This document shows positions 24,000-36,872 of a stretch of DNA of 64,000 nucleotides, piece by piece. The stretch lies in contig OENT01000141.1 in NCBI GenBank assembly GCA_900239685.1, positions 124,001-188,000 on the forward strand, written 5' to 3'. The notes below the pieces were generated by a model that made no database searches, was not told the DNA's origin, and saw only the letters and a list, made by a program, of their open reading frames with translations. Source of the DNA: Rotaria macrura. Lineage: Eukaryota > Rotifera > Eurotatoria > Philodinida > Philodinidae. The first letter of the stretch is position 1; each line of letters opens with the position of its first letter. A program made the translations under genes and the position numbers.

Positions 24000-26054
24000 T
24001 AAGGTTTCAATTGTTTTCCAATTAAATGCATTTCATCAGCTTGTATTAATTGTGGTATTGAATGCTTTTTCAAAGATTTCCTTTCCGTAATAGTATTTGC
24101 ATGTTCGTCTATTTCCGCTAAGCCATTTTTTAGTATTCGAAATGGTATGATGTAGCCTGGCGATTCAATTGATTTACCAATAATTAATTGTCGACGTGTA
24201 TCACCTTGATAAGAGATAGCAAGGCGAACATTGACAGAATATGACCAGGCTTTACCAAGAGCAACACTCATGTAAAATTCATTTCCTGCATTTTTATGAG
24301 TGGTCGATGTTATGTTTTCGTCAATTTTTTCCATTAAAACATTTGAACGACGTTTAGTTGTAACTTGATTCGTCACTAAAGTAAAAGATAAAAATGCAAT
24401 AATTAGGATTTCGTAGTGGTTTATTATTGCTGTTGCTTTTGTTTTACCTAAAACAAGAAGATTATACCGTGTAGCAAGTCGTTTGGCACAATCAGTAAAT
24501 AATAATAGAATGTTATCTCGAGTATAACCCGTTGTTGACATTCTTAGAGGAGCAGCAATCGAATCAATAATTAATAATACAGGAGATTTATCTCTTGCAC
24601 TAGTCTTAGTTTCATCCTCTAATTCATTTTCAATTTGTATTAATATATTCATTAATGAATCGGAATCAAATATAGTTTCTGTACGAACGAGTTCAAGCAA
24701 ATTTTCTTGTTCACTATTAAAATCACCAATCATATTCAATAGACGAACAGATGAAAATGTATGTTCAGTATCAATATAAATCGAGTGTAAACCCAACAGA
24801 CAACATTGAGCAGCCAGATGAAGACAAAATTGTGTTTTACCACTGCCTGTTAATGTCAAAAGATATTAAATATTATGTCAATAAACTATTCTTATAGTAT
24901 TTTTCGTTTGTTTCAATGATTAGAAGGTCAATAGAATGTGTCAGTCAAATATTGGTTTAGTGTTCGAGTTTTTCTGATAGTTATTCATAAAGAACCGAAA
25001 GCTTTTGAAAGACCTGCACATAAATTATGTGCAGGGAATGTGTTGTTGTTCCTTCTTCACTTATTCAGAGACTCAAAATACAGCTGTTTCTATTTGAGCC
25101 ATGTTTAAAATGATATGTTTTTCAAGGATTTTTCTTGTTAATAAGGTAAAATCGTCGGTTTTTTCGCTTCATTGAATCATGTTTATACTTTTGTTTTCTT
25201 ATCAACGCCAGAATAATGGATTTCCTTTCTAGCAATGATATCTCTCTTATTACATGTGCCCTAACAGCAAATTATTTACGAAGCATATGAAGCAAGAGAT
25301 TAAGCTTCTTTATGTGTCAACAAATGAACGTAAGTCTCATAGGTATCAGACAAAAACAATCGAACTTGTTTTGAGTGTATGGAAATTAAAAAAAATGGAG
25401 AATATTAGCCTTGTATTTCTTATTACGCCTGTCATTTATTGTCGTTTCTTCATAGATGTCTGCCATAGAAAACTGCTGATCTGACTGATGTTCTGCAGAA
25501 AATTTGTTATCTTTTCTCCATCTTAGAGTTGTCATTCGACGACACAAAGCATTGTTCATGTTTCAGATTTTTCGTTTTTGGTCAGAGACATGCTAGTTTT
25601 AGACAAATTTTTCATGATCTCCTCTGATCTTCTTAGTTGTTTGAATCATGAAGAAAAATGTTTCTTTTCTAGAGAACTGTTGCATAGCGCTTTATTGATT
25701 CAATACATAATGTGTACCCCATGATCCACACAATTCAATAAGTAATCCACGTCTTAAACCACCATTGAAATAACGATTGAGTGTTGGTAAAGTTGTTGGA
25801 ATAAATGATGATGATGTTTGTATTAACATATCGTAGACATTTTTTGATTGAATAGATAATGTTGAAAATAATTTTTCAAGAATTTGTTCAGCATGAAAAA
25901 TTGATAAACGAAATTTCAATGAAAGTTCAAGCGATGTATAGGCTGACAGATCCGTTAAGTTTTTAATACCAGCACGTTCAAAACGTTTGAGTAGACAGTT
26001 ATCAATTAGATTTAATGAAGTAAAATATGATGATGTCAGTGAAACGAATGACAT
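23999..26054 (-). CDS. RAD51B: RAD51 paralogue, best fit RAD51B
   Basis: Exons in coding order are 25718-26054, 24448-24846 and 23999-24375, giving 370 aa (RAD51B is usually 350-384). An N-terminal helix-hairpin-helix domain (residues about 15-65) is followed by the linker TTLPTLNRYFNGGL. Walker A is GSWGSGKT (110-117, formed across the first intron) and Walker B is LLIIDS (Asp207). Beyond them, VTNQVTT and ALGKAWSYSVNVRL closely parallel VLTNQITT and ALGNTWSHSVNTRL of RAD51B. RAD51B works in the BCDX2 complex, which loads RAD51 on single-stranded DNA during homologous recombination. RAD51C, RAD51D and XRCC3 are the alternatives. The gene converges with ZIP, 215 bp apart. The first intron is 871 nt, the second 72 nt. 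Confidence 0.82.
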
Positions 26055-26826
26055 GAGATCTTTTCTTATCTGTATTGGTGATTAGTCGAAAAATATTTAT
26101 CTATCACGAAATGCTATTGTATATACATTATATCTAGAAAAATATTTCATTCAAAAACAAAAATAAAAGTTCAATATTAATTATATTAATTGAAGAAGCG
26201 GCATGGAAGAAAATTATTTTTTTCACTGTTAAACTTTTTACATGTTAGACTCAGAAAGAATTTTTGAAATTAGACTATAATTTGGAAGATTTACTCCATA
26301 TTTTTATTATTTGCTATATTTAGTTTTCTTGATTTAAACATCAATCGTTTGACTTCCTAGAATAATTAATCAGATTTTTTATCAGAATATTCAGAAAGCT
26401 TGGAAACTTAGAAACATCTGATAGGATTATACTAATAATAGCTCGAATTTCGTAAGAATTACACCGTGAGATATAAATCTACTACTTGAAACATTTGCCA
26501 ATGTCATTCTACTGTTCGTTTTGAACAAATCACGACAGTAAATGAAACAGATATTAATTATGATATCTGATTAGTTACCAATTATTAAAGCTACTCGAAT
26601 GATTGAAGTTTATTGTTCTATTGTTTCATAGTTCTACAGTATTTTATTGGTTCAAATCTGGAAATCAGGACTGGTCGTATATTAATCTCTTTTTTATCAT
26701 GGTAGATAGGTCACATCAAAGAATGTTCTATGGTTAGGCATCTGTAATCGAGTCTGTCTTTTTCTTTTTATCGTATGAAATCGTAGATTTTCATTCCAAA
26801 TCAAAACCATTCATTCGCATGTTTTA

Positions 26827-26859
<33 letters not shown>

Positions 26860-27514
26860 CTTAAATAAAAAATGATATCAGTTTTTTTCTAAATATTTCG
26901 ATATAACATCCTTTTTAAGACAGGTATCGAGTGATTGGAGACTAACTGTTGATCTCGCAGAATCAAATTCTTCAAGAAGAATGTTTCTTCATATTACTGA
27001 CAAATGAATGGGTCAGCTTGTAATCTAGATTGACCTGAAATCTTTAGCCAAGAATCACTCTTTTCAAGTAAATCAATACGAATAAGCAGATCTATTCAAA
27101 TTTCTTTTGTAATGTAAACACTTACAATTTCAAATTCATGGAATTTAACCACAGATAAATGAAAAAAAAAGCCATTGAATTATTTTCCATTTGATCACAT
27201 ATTAATTTCTCAAGATAATATTTGCGTACTTAAAATGGAACAGTGATTCATTATCACTATCGCATTGGCATTGTGAAAATTTTGTCGATCAAATGTTTAA
27301 TTACTCAAAATACATAGTTACTATGAACGAGTTGGAAAAACGACTAAGATCAATATAAAATATGAATTAGAGATCCCAATGATATTAGGCTTCTTTTTTC
27401 CTGAGAAGTTGTTATTTTAGAAATCGAAATCATACAAATTTCTTCAATTCTATTGATTGTTATATCAATATTTGTTTTCTTTTACTATTAACTATAACAA
27501 CATGAACAACAGTT
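26055..27514. other. No gene identified
   Basis: 1.46 kb of AT-rich sequence upstream of the RAD51B start. No coding frame; one microsatellite is listed separately. Confidence 0.5.
26827..26862. repeat. (TC)n(TATC)n compound microsatellite
   Basis: A TC dinucleotide run passes into five TATC tetranucleotide units. Likely length-polymorphic. Confidence 0.85.
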
Positions 27515-27520
27515 TTTATT
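27515..27520 (-). terminator. AATAAA overlapping the CDK5RAP1 stop codon
   Basis: The final Lys codon AAA and stop TAA followed by A form AATAAA, so the signal contains the stop codon. It implies a very short 3'UTR. Confidence 0.5.
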
Positions 27521-30500
27521 TAACGAATTGAAAATCTTTAAGTCTTGTTCTTCTTAAGGGTGTACCCTTCAATGATTGTGATGTTGCTGAATCGATACGA
27601 ACTTCGACATAATCGCCTGGTTCTAATACTTCATTATTGTGAGATAATTGCTTAGAAAATATCACTTTCGTATTATAATCATTTCTTCCAGCTACTTCAC
27701 TATCTGGTAAACGTTTACTCGGGCCTTCGACAAGACATAGTTGTATTTGACCTATATATGATTGATTAATTAAATGTGCGTGATGTCGAAATAATTCATG
27801 TATTTCTAAATGCCGGCGTGACTTTATATCAAATGGTATGTCATCGTTTAGATGGTAATGGGCTTTGGTTTTGTCACGCATCGAATATGGAAATGAATAT
27901 AGAAAATTATACCGTACACGATCAATAACATCAAGTGTATCTTGATGATCATCTTCAGTTTCACTACAGAAGCCAGCAATGAAATCGGATGAAAGTGCTA
28001 TATGAGGTATAATCGAACGTATATTTTCGACTAGTAATAGATAAGATTCTTTCGTATAACCACGACGCATTAATTCTAGTATATGAATTAATATCGATTC
28101 GAATATTGAAATGAGAAAATTTCAACATACCAAGCATACGTGTACTACCACTTTGACATGGTAAATGAATTGATTTACAAATATTTGCTCGATCACACAT
28201 AATCTATGATAAAAAACGAATTACAATCCAAGAATAATAGTACGTAGAAGAACCTTGAGTCAAACAAACATGTAATAGATCATCGGGAAAATCTTTCGGA
28301 TGCGGTGAAGTAAATCGTATCCGAAGTTCAGATGAAATATTTGAAGCTTGTTCGAGTAGAGTTGCAAAACGAATCGAACCTGTGCATTCGAAAGAAAAAT
28401 AATTCGATATTAACTAATCAAAAGACAATAATACCTTTCACAAGATCTGTCTTATAGTTCTCTCGAAATCCTCTTGATAATGTTTTAGTCGTATGTAAAA
28501 ATAAATTGGTCTCCGATTGATCACAATAACTATTCACATTTTGACCCAGTAAAGTAACATCTTTTCAAAAGATTAAAGAATTCAACAATAACACAAAAAA
28601 AAAGAAGAACATTTGAATTTGTTACCTTTTATTCCAAGATCCACTAGATAACGAAGTTCATCAAGAATACTTGCCATAGGTCTAAAATAATGAAAAGCAT
28701 TCCATACATCATTTCTTTTGTTTTTTCTAGATAACACTAATGAGTTAGTATGCGAAAAATTTCATGAAATATGTGAGTATGTTATGATTGTAATGGTATA
28801 TGTCTCTTGATGAAGTCATTTTTTTCCCGGTTAAGTCTAACACATTTCAGCTAATATTCGGTCATTAACATAATGGTCCTATGAGTAGATTAGAGATGTC
28901 CTTTTTTTTCTATAAAAGAACTAGACAATTTGATGGCATTTAAATTTCAACCAATTCAAAGGATAGTTTAAATTGTGTTCGAGAAAGTATTGATTCGACG
29001 TCTATATTTCATTGGATAGAATATTCAGAAGCTGTTCTTTGCTATTAAGTCTTATCGAACTGATTATCATGCACGCTATGAATATAAAAATAGAGCATAC
29101 AATATAATCATCGATTACTTTTTTCCTCTTATTATACTCTTGAATGTTTATGAATAAAAAACAGTACTTGATGATCATCTCATTAATAAAATCGTTTATT
29201 CATACTCACCCGAAATGAGTTACGAATGAATTCATCATCAAGTTTATTATGAAACAAATTCATATCAATATAGAAGGTTGTCAAAGGAATCGATGTTTAA
29301 TTTCATTTTCAAAACATAGCGCAGCTGTTGTGGTTCTTATTGTTGATGACAAAGATTCTGACACGATTCTTTTTCATTTTACTTAATTGTCTGGAAATGC
29401 AATTAATAAACGGTTCATAGATTTTAATGACATATTCCATATAGATGATCTTTAATGAAGGAAAACCGCTGCTTCGTATGTCTGTCACGTCTGCCTAGTG
29501 GGAGACGATCCAAATCTCTGAGCCTATTTTTCAACGTTCCTATTATATGGTATCTCGTAGAGCGGCTATGGTAGAACTAATCTCATCTTCTTTCTTTTTC
29601 TGCTTACTATTAAATAAATATATTCCATTGTACTAACCGACTTCGTTCTCGTCCACGTGTAAATGGTACAATACAGAATGTACACATATTATTACATCCT
29701 CGCATGATTGATACGAATGCTCGTCGATTGTTCGTATCAAAGCGAAGTGGTGTTATATCAGCATATGTTTCATCTAATGATAGAAGTGTATTAACTCCTT
29801 TTTGATTCGACATTACAAGTGTTTGATCCAGTAGATTTGGTAGTGATCGGTACGCATCAGGACCACAAACAACATCAACAATTTTTTCACGTTCAATTAA
29901 TTTTTCTTTCAAACGTTCAGCCATGCAACCAAGTACACCGACTTGAAATGGCGGAGAATAAGGTGAACGCATTCGTTTTCTGTGTCCAAGTGTTTGAAGT
30001 TTTTTCCAAATTTTTTGTTCAGCACCTTCACTAATTAAATAAAAGTTATTGTCTTCTGATTTTCAAGTACGACAAGAAAGAAGACAAAAATATTTGCATA
30101 CATACCGAATACTACATGTCATTAATCTGGAAAAAGTTGACAATAAAATTCATAATAATAGCTTAGTTTTCACACATTCATACTCACAAAACAATATCAG
30201 CATCATCTTCTTTATTCACACGTTCATAACCACCATGCTTATCCAAAAACGTGTAAGCAATATCAGTGTCATTTTCATTCATTTGACAACCGTATACATC
30301 GAAATAAACACGTCGTTTTGCATGTTTTGATGAATCAAATGATTCAAAATCATCGAAATTCGTATGCATGAGATACGGTGGAATAGTCGATTCATTTTGT
30401 ATTTGATTGGCTGTTTGTTCGATAAATGATTTTAATGATGGACCTTGAGAAAGTTTCTCACGCCAAGCGGCCATCGATGATAAAGATCGATAATGCCATA

Positions 30501-30528
30501 ACCGAGACAAACTCAATCGGTGTAACAT
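27516..30528 (-). CDS. CDK5RAP1: CDK5RAP1, tRNA ms2i6A methylthiotransferase
   Basis: Eight exons in coding order: 30188-30528, 30106-30126, 29638-30030, 28626-28681, 28435-28560, 28270-28379, 28131-28203 and 27516-28075, giving 559 aa with every phase consistent. The N-terminus looks like a mitochondrial presequence (Arg/Ser/Leu-rich, no acids in the first 20). The UPF0004 domain supplies the three cysteines of the auxiliary Fe-S cluster: VYGCQMN, MTCSIR (in the 21-nt second exon) and LGCMAER. The radical-SAM motif is CNNMCTFC (CxxxCxxC), followed by [12 protein letters not shown]-terminal TRAM domain carries GRNDYNTKV and PGDYVEV. The enzyme adds a methylthio group to i6A37 of mitochondrial tRNAs in animals. 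The start ATG directly follows an AG acceptor and is 72 nt from the BLOC1S2 stop. Confidence 0.95.
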
Positions 30529-30542
30529 CTACAAAACAATAG
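30529..30542 (-). promoter_or_regulatory. Candidate trans-splice acceptor at the CDK5RAP1 start
   Basis: Reading on the minus strand, CTATTGTTTTGTAG runs directly into the start ATG. In a 72-nt gap behind BLOC1S2 this fits a spliced-leader acceptor better than a normal promoter. Known spliced-leader use in bdelloids supports the idea; no transcript evidence is available here. Confidence 0.45.
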
Positions 30543-30600
30543 ACGAATAAGATTAATATAGAATCACAACGGCAAAAAAAATATTTTTTTTTAAAATTAA

Positions 30601-32987
30601 TTAATCTTTAATTGGTGATGTCGTTCGTGCGGCTAATGCTGTCTTTTCAAATTTTTTCACTTGAGTTTCAAGTGAACGTGAATACGCATCTAAATGCATT
30701 ATTGTTGATTCCAAATTAGACATGGCATCTTCAATTTCATTCAATTGTGTATGTGTTGATAACATTTTTGTACCTAAGAAGGATAAAGCAGAGACAAAGA
30801 TGTTTACTATTTTAGTAACAAACGGCGAATTCTTTTCAAATATTTACAATTCGTATCATTGATTGTTCGAATCGAGTTATTGACATGTTCTAATTTTCGA
30901 CGCATAAGATTATATTTATCTAATGCAGCTGTATTCATTTCATTCAAACAATCATAATCAGTAGCCACCACTAGAAAGATTAATTTTAGAGTAATAGTTG
31001 GTAGAATAAAATCATATCAATGGTTTGGTAGTTCTAGTTTGTTAATTCATCATAAAAACAATTATTCATTACCCAAAGCTGTTTGAGTATCATGTCTTTT
31101 CTTTTTGTGACAGCTTTTTCATCATCGTAGAACTCGTTCTAAAGTACTAATCTTGAGGAAACTATTTTAGTATATTTTTCAAATCGTATATCAAGAAAAA
31201 AATAGACTTGTTTCTTTCATTTTTCAAGTATATGGCTCGTATGAGATTTTCTTCGGTATGTCTCTTGAATTTTTAATCTATAAGATGCTATGCTTTTATA
31301 CCATAAATATGCAATACTGATATATACATTGAAATTTTTTGATTTCATAGAAGTCTACTTACGGAAAGATCTTGTGTGCGTTTTGATTCATCCTAGAATA
31401 ACTATCTTACTTTATTGTTTGCTGTAAGAATTAGTTCGATGTAGGTTGTCGAATATTTTCTTCTTTATAAAAATAATTTTATATATACTGATGTGTTATT
31501 ATTATTAATTCTATCAATTTTATTTTATTCATTAATACTAAATCAGTAGGCTATGTCACCATTTATTCTTCACACAAATGAATTGAGTTAACATTATCAT
31601 TCATTTCTTGTTTCTATTTATAGATACATCTCCGTCTCTTATTCACAATTGTCTTTTTCTATATATATATATATATATAAATATATAAACACATATGTAT
31701 ATGTTCGGATTTCAGACAAGATTTTAGCACTTCATACATATTTTTCTTGTCTCATCAGTATGTTTATGAGGTCAAACTCAATTTTCTCTCTTGTTTATAG
31801 AACATAAATAAACAACTAATACAGGCACTAAAACACATTATTTTCTTGTTGCATTTGCAATTTATTCTCTGAATATGTTCTGAAATGAGCTTTATCCTTC
31901 TATAATTTCTACTTGTCGCATTTTACGAAATCATTATAAATGAAAAATTTTGAAGTACAAAGTATAATGTTTGAAATTCAAAAGATCATATATAGTAGAC
32001 AATCCAAATACCGGAAGAACATATTTTAATTACTAACGATCAAAGTTCACGAGGAAAAACTATACTCGGGTTCAATGTCTAATCCGGAAATTAAAAAAAG
32101 AAATGATTTTTTCAGAAATATTGAAGTATTCTTTTTTATTTAATTTAGAAAAAGTAGAATTATATCTATCGATGATACTTTATAATGCTTGTTCATCTAA
32201 GGTTTAGTTTTCTTTCCTATAAAAACATTCAATACCTTGAAATTTCATTACTCTGATCTCTCCTGATAATATAGATTGGCTTCAATTATTGATAAACTTT
32301 ATCTTTGCCGTTTATTGGCTTGCACAGAGCTATTCATCTAGGTAGATAATTCTGAAAACGGAAATTAGGTTCTAAGTATCAAATATGAACCTGTGTTCTA
32401 TATCTGTAGTACATTCAATCGAAGATTTTGTGCGCAAGGTTTTCTCTTCTCCATAATAGAATCATTCAAGATCAATTTACATACTTATGATTCTGTAATT
32501 TATGCATAAGAAGATTTTCAGATAATTCCATAAGCTCATATTCATAATAGGAAAAAAAATCCTTCATTAATTAAATACTATTTTCATGGAGAATTTTTTT
32601 TTCTTTTAGTCTCATAACTCTTGAAATATTTTATTTGACTGAAAAAAATTTTGATGGATTCAATGCAATTAAAAATAGTATTTGTAAAGATGAGTAGTTA
32701 ATCAGTATCAAAAGTATCAATCAAGTATGAAGTACTATTTGTTTGTGAAGTACTTTGTCGACGAAGGAATCACTTTTCTAACCATGTCTCTATCATTCAT
32801 TGATGCATTCAGCAATTGAATAGAATAGAAAAAGAAACTATGAAATCCTTATAGCAAAATATAAATAGACAGACATACATTTTATCTCCGACTGAAAATA
32901 ATCATTAGCAGTCGAAAGAAATTGTTGAGCGATCTTTTCCGAAGAATCATTTTGTTGTTGCGAATTAGATGGGTTTGAGGTTGCCAT
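30601..32987 (-). CDS. BLOC1S2: BLOC1S2 (BLOS2), BLOC-1/BORC subunit
   Basis: Exons in coding order are 32879-32987, 30848-30970 and 30601-30773, giving 134 aa, close to the usual 142. It is an all-helical, coiled-coil protein: an N-terminal Gln/Ser-rich segment, then ATDYDCLNEMNTAALDKY and a C-terminal coil with IEDAMSNLESTIMHLDAYSR, which parallels IEEQVAALEQAAYKLDAYSK of BLOS2. BLOC-1 shapes endosome-to-lysosome-related organelle traffic and BORC positions lysosomes; BLOS2 is in both. The first intron is 1908 nt, the longest in the window. A short acceptor-like TTATAG lies seven bases before the ATG. The gene lies 243 bp downstream of PITP and 72 bp upstream of CDK5RAP1, all on one strand. 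Confidence 0.88.
30971..32878 (-). other. Long first intron of BLOC1S2
   Basis: 1908 nt of AT-rich sequence containing an AT dinucleotide run (31661-31687). No gene is nested inside. It is far longer than the 50-75 nt introns typical here and so could carry regulatory elements or decayed insertions, but none is recognisable. Confidence 0.55.
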
Positions 32988-33230
32988 GATATATCTATAA
33001 GATATTGAAACAACGTCTGATTATATTGATACGTTCGTTTATTGTTTTCATTTTTTTTTCATATTAATCACAATAAATACGAGAAGATAATTTCAATGAA
33101 AAGGGATTCTGAGAAAGAAGGAGATCTATGCATTACAAGTGCAAAAAATAAATAAATAAATGACAACAGGGACGAAAAACGACAACATATATCTGAATAT
33201 TTCGAGATTGATTTAATACGACAAAACAAA

Positions 33231-34736
33231 CTATGTCTTGTGTAAATCGGAAGTAGTATTCATCGTTGTTGATGTAGATGTTGGTAGAACCTTTTTATTT
33301 GTTCGTTCAAACATTTCGCGTTCATATTCTCGAACTTGCTCAATAGTCAAACCAAACCTGGAAAACAAAAACAACAATGAAAATAATTTCATTTACATTA
33401 AATTATTAAATTGAATAATCACCATTCATCCATCCATGTAAATGCTTGGCGATGTGCAAGAATAAGAATATCACGTACAGCCTAAAGGGAAATTTGTAGA
33501 TTTGAAATGCGAACAAAATTAAAGCAGATATCTTACCCTCTGAGTAAAATCTTCAACACGTGTTTGAAATCCCCAAACTTCAAAACGTACTCGAATAATT
33601 TTATATGCACACATTATTGGTTTCATGTATTCCTTCGAATTTTTTTTTCAATAAGTATTAAATATCGAATTTTTTTTTAATGATTAATACTTACTCTCCA
33701 ATTTTGTGTTAGTGGGCCACGGCCTGTTTTTTCTGATTTGAATTTACACGGATCTTCGGCTTCCTTGTATTTATAAGCAGGTATTTGTTCTATTGCAATA
33801 TCCAAATATTCTAATTTTCGAATGGCTAATTCATCAGTTGTTAGTTGATGACACTTGAAAAAATAATACAACATATAAATAGTATTGAAGAAAGCAAAAG
33901 AAACCGAATAACTACATTTTCAGTCGTTCCATTATTATCTTCATACCGTGTCTCAACAATAATTGAAAAGCGTGGTAAGAATGAACACTAAATAAAAATG
34001 ATCACATTTTTTCTTCATCGAAGCAACACTTGAACAGAAAAAAAAAACAAGATATTATGAAAAAACATATACAACACAGCATTGCAACAATGAGAAAAGC
34101 AAACTTCGTCTTGATATTCCTTGCTTGAATTGTATGCATAGCTATATACGAGCGATTTAAATATTAGTTCTTTTTTTTCTCATGTTTGCACACAACATTG
34201 GAAAAAAGCAAGGCATTAACAATATTTAACAACTTACGGTATACTCTACAGAAAAAAAATAATCAGAGCAGCCCCTTATTCGTGTAAATATTCATCCAAA
34301 GTTAAAGTATATGATTCACCATACCTGTTATCGTATACGGATAGAAATTGCTCGCTTTTTCAGTAATATAAAATACATTTGGAATAAGGGAACGCATCCA
34401 TGTTGGTAAACGACTATATGATGAATGAATAAATTAATATTAAAACAGCAACGATTATAGATGTATTTAAAGCAAACCTCGATAGATATATTCTTTTTTC
34501 TGTTAATTGCCCGGCTAGACCATTTTCATTAGTGATTGGTTCGTTTCGTACAACTTCCACCCCATCATCTTTACTCGATTCAACTTCACAATGTTTACAT
34601 ATCATATAAAGTTGTCCGATATGATACTGAGCAAACGTGAAAATCGAAGACGTCGAATTGAATAAGAATACGAAAAAGAAATCTTTACCTCTTCAACTGT
34701 GAATGGCAAACATATGCGATATTCGTGTAACAACAT
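33231..34736 (-). CDS. PITPNA: Class I phosphatidylinositol transfer protein
   Basis: Nine exons in coding order: 34689-34736, 34478-34626, 34325-34413, 34238-34245, 33916-33987, 33695-33853, 33537-33632, 33423-33481 and 33231-33357, giving 268 aa (human PITP alpha has 270). Family landmarks are EYRICLPFTVEE at the N-terminus, VEVVRNEP near residue 40, ITEYT and FSIIVETRY in the sheet, and EAEDPCKFKSEKTGRGPL, which contains the conserved Thr/Lys inositol-binding region. The C-terminal helix carries FTWMDEW. It exchanges PtdIns and PtdCho between membranes. The fourth exon is only 8 nt, encodes the end of a Glu codon plus Tyr-Thr, and is needed to restore the conserved NEYM-like motif. The alpha or beta type cannot be separated from sequence, so the symbol is nominal. 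Confidence 0.93.
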
Positions 34737-36872
34737 TTTGCATGTGCCAAGCGATCTGACACTATGCAGAATTTTTCCGATTCTTTTCTCTTTCCAAAAA
34801 AAAACACATAAGAACGAATGAATGCAGGCGATTGAGTCAGAACAATCGAGACTATTCACCAATCCATAGTTAGATAGACATTTGTCACATACTGACCTCT
34901 TTTTTTTCTTATCTGTTTTAATATAAGATGAAGATCTTTCTTGCGAATCAAAAGGATTATGGAATGAGCAATGGAAAAAAAACTTCATGAAAGATTTCTA
35001 ACGAAATCAAAATATATCTACTATATTAGTTTTACGAAAACTTGCTAATTGTGCTGTTGCTCATATTAGAAAATATTGTTTTGTCGATAAATTTTTTTTC
35101 ATCCTATTATGTTTTCCATAGTAATAATTTCATGCATGTCAAATTCTCTTGTTAATTGCATGAGACACATTTGGCATTAGTGCAGCATTTTCTTTTTTGT
35201 TTCCTCTTTAAAAACATTTCCGAATAAAAATTGACGAGATACACCAATACATGACACTTGCGCAGTTAGATTTTTCTAGATGCCAGCTATTTCCTATTGA
35301 TCATAGCTACTAAATATATTTCACGATGGAATCATTTATTAGGAACATCTGAATAAAATAAGATTGCTTCCATTTTTCAAACATAAGATTAATATATTTC
35401 CATCTGGTCGTCTTCCAAGAAGAGAGAAACTCGAAGACGTTCATATCATGGCGAAGAGAACTCTTAAATTAATAAGTGACGTGTGTTGATTTTAACTTGA
35501 ATTACTTTCAAACTACAGAAATCCGATAGAAATGAAAACAATTTCTCAATTTAAAATCTTGGTAACCTTTTACTACTATATCTATCTGCCTCCAGATATA
35601 CTATCTCGATGCAAATGGTGGTAGAAATGAATATTCAGCAAAGACAATAAACATAAAACAGTGCTGATAGATAATCAGGCTTACAAGAATTTGAATTAAT
35701 TTTCTAATGATGCTTCAATCGATTTAATTAATCTTAAACTAATTTCATTTATATAATCTTGGCAACTGTCTACTTGCTAAGTGACAAATAGTCGAATAAA
35801 AATCAGCTTCTTTTCAAACTATGAATGTCTTCTGTTGACACACGAACTAGTAGACAAAGATTGTGATCGTATTCGTATCTTCATCAGCATTCATACTCAT
35901 AACCATAGAACACGTCTACAATCACAACATTTGACACGAATTAAATTTTGAATACAACTACAATAATTATAAAATCGTTGACCATTCTAAATGATTATAG
36001 GATTAGAACTGTATTTGGTAAAAAAAATACAATTATCTGTTGAATTTTGTCGAAAATTCATATCTTTTCTGGTAGTGGTGTTCAAATTGCTCTTGATGTT
36101 GTCGTACTGTGTTTTAAATTACAGCACGTTTATTTAAACATGTTTCATGGCATAATTGAAGAATAATAATTTTAAAAAGATTCGAATAAATCCTCTGTCA
36201 TCGGATAGTAGTTTTCATATGACGATTGGATTATAAGAGTATGAGCCTTCATTATCTTTCATATGGACTTACATTTTCCTACTTGATTTAAACTTCGACA
36301 GAATGTTTGTAAAGAAAAAAATTCAGTTGATTATTTATTCTAGAAAGGATGACTTGTCTTCATTCGCTTCACAATAAATCAATACACTTCCATAGATGTT
36401 AGAAGTATAGTCATGACGAAATGTCTTCCATATCATAATAATATATTTATATACATATAGAAAGGACTGAGATTGTAACCGTCTCTAAATCGAAATGAAT
36501 TTTTTGTTTGTTTTTATTTTCATACATGTTGTTCCTGGAATGCTCTAGATCTACATATTTATTAATGCAACGCAATTTACTTGATTTGTTCTTTTGCTTT
36601 CGACAAGGCAACATGGTGTACAATAAATGTAATGTTTTCATACGAAATTCTACTGTAGAAGAACAGCCGAGTACTTTCTTAATGCATAATTGACTTAGCA
36701 ATAACATTTTGAAAAATACACCATTCAATGCTCCCGTTCAAATCATTGTTTTTCTTCATTTTCGAAACTACTTGTACATTTTCACAGTAGAAAATTTTAT
36801 CTTGACTGACAATAAATCAAACGAATCGACATAATAGAAATAAGAAACTAGTTGCTCACAGCTAACAAGTAG
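34737..36872. other. No gene identified
   Basis: 2.1 kb between the divergent PITP and LamG-like genes. Open frames (for example 36447-36728 minus) are short and unsupported. It presumably contains both promoters. Confidence 0.5.

Noticed and set aside
27516-30528. CDKAL1 instead of CDK5RAP1
   Set aside because: The [19 protein letters not shown] and MRRGYTKES stretches follow the CDK5RAP1/MiaB branch rather than CDKAL1.
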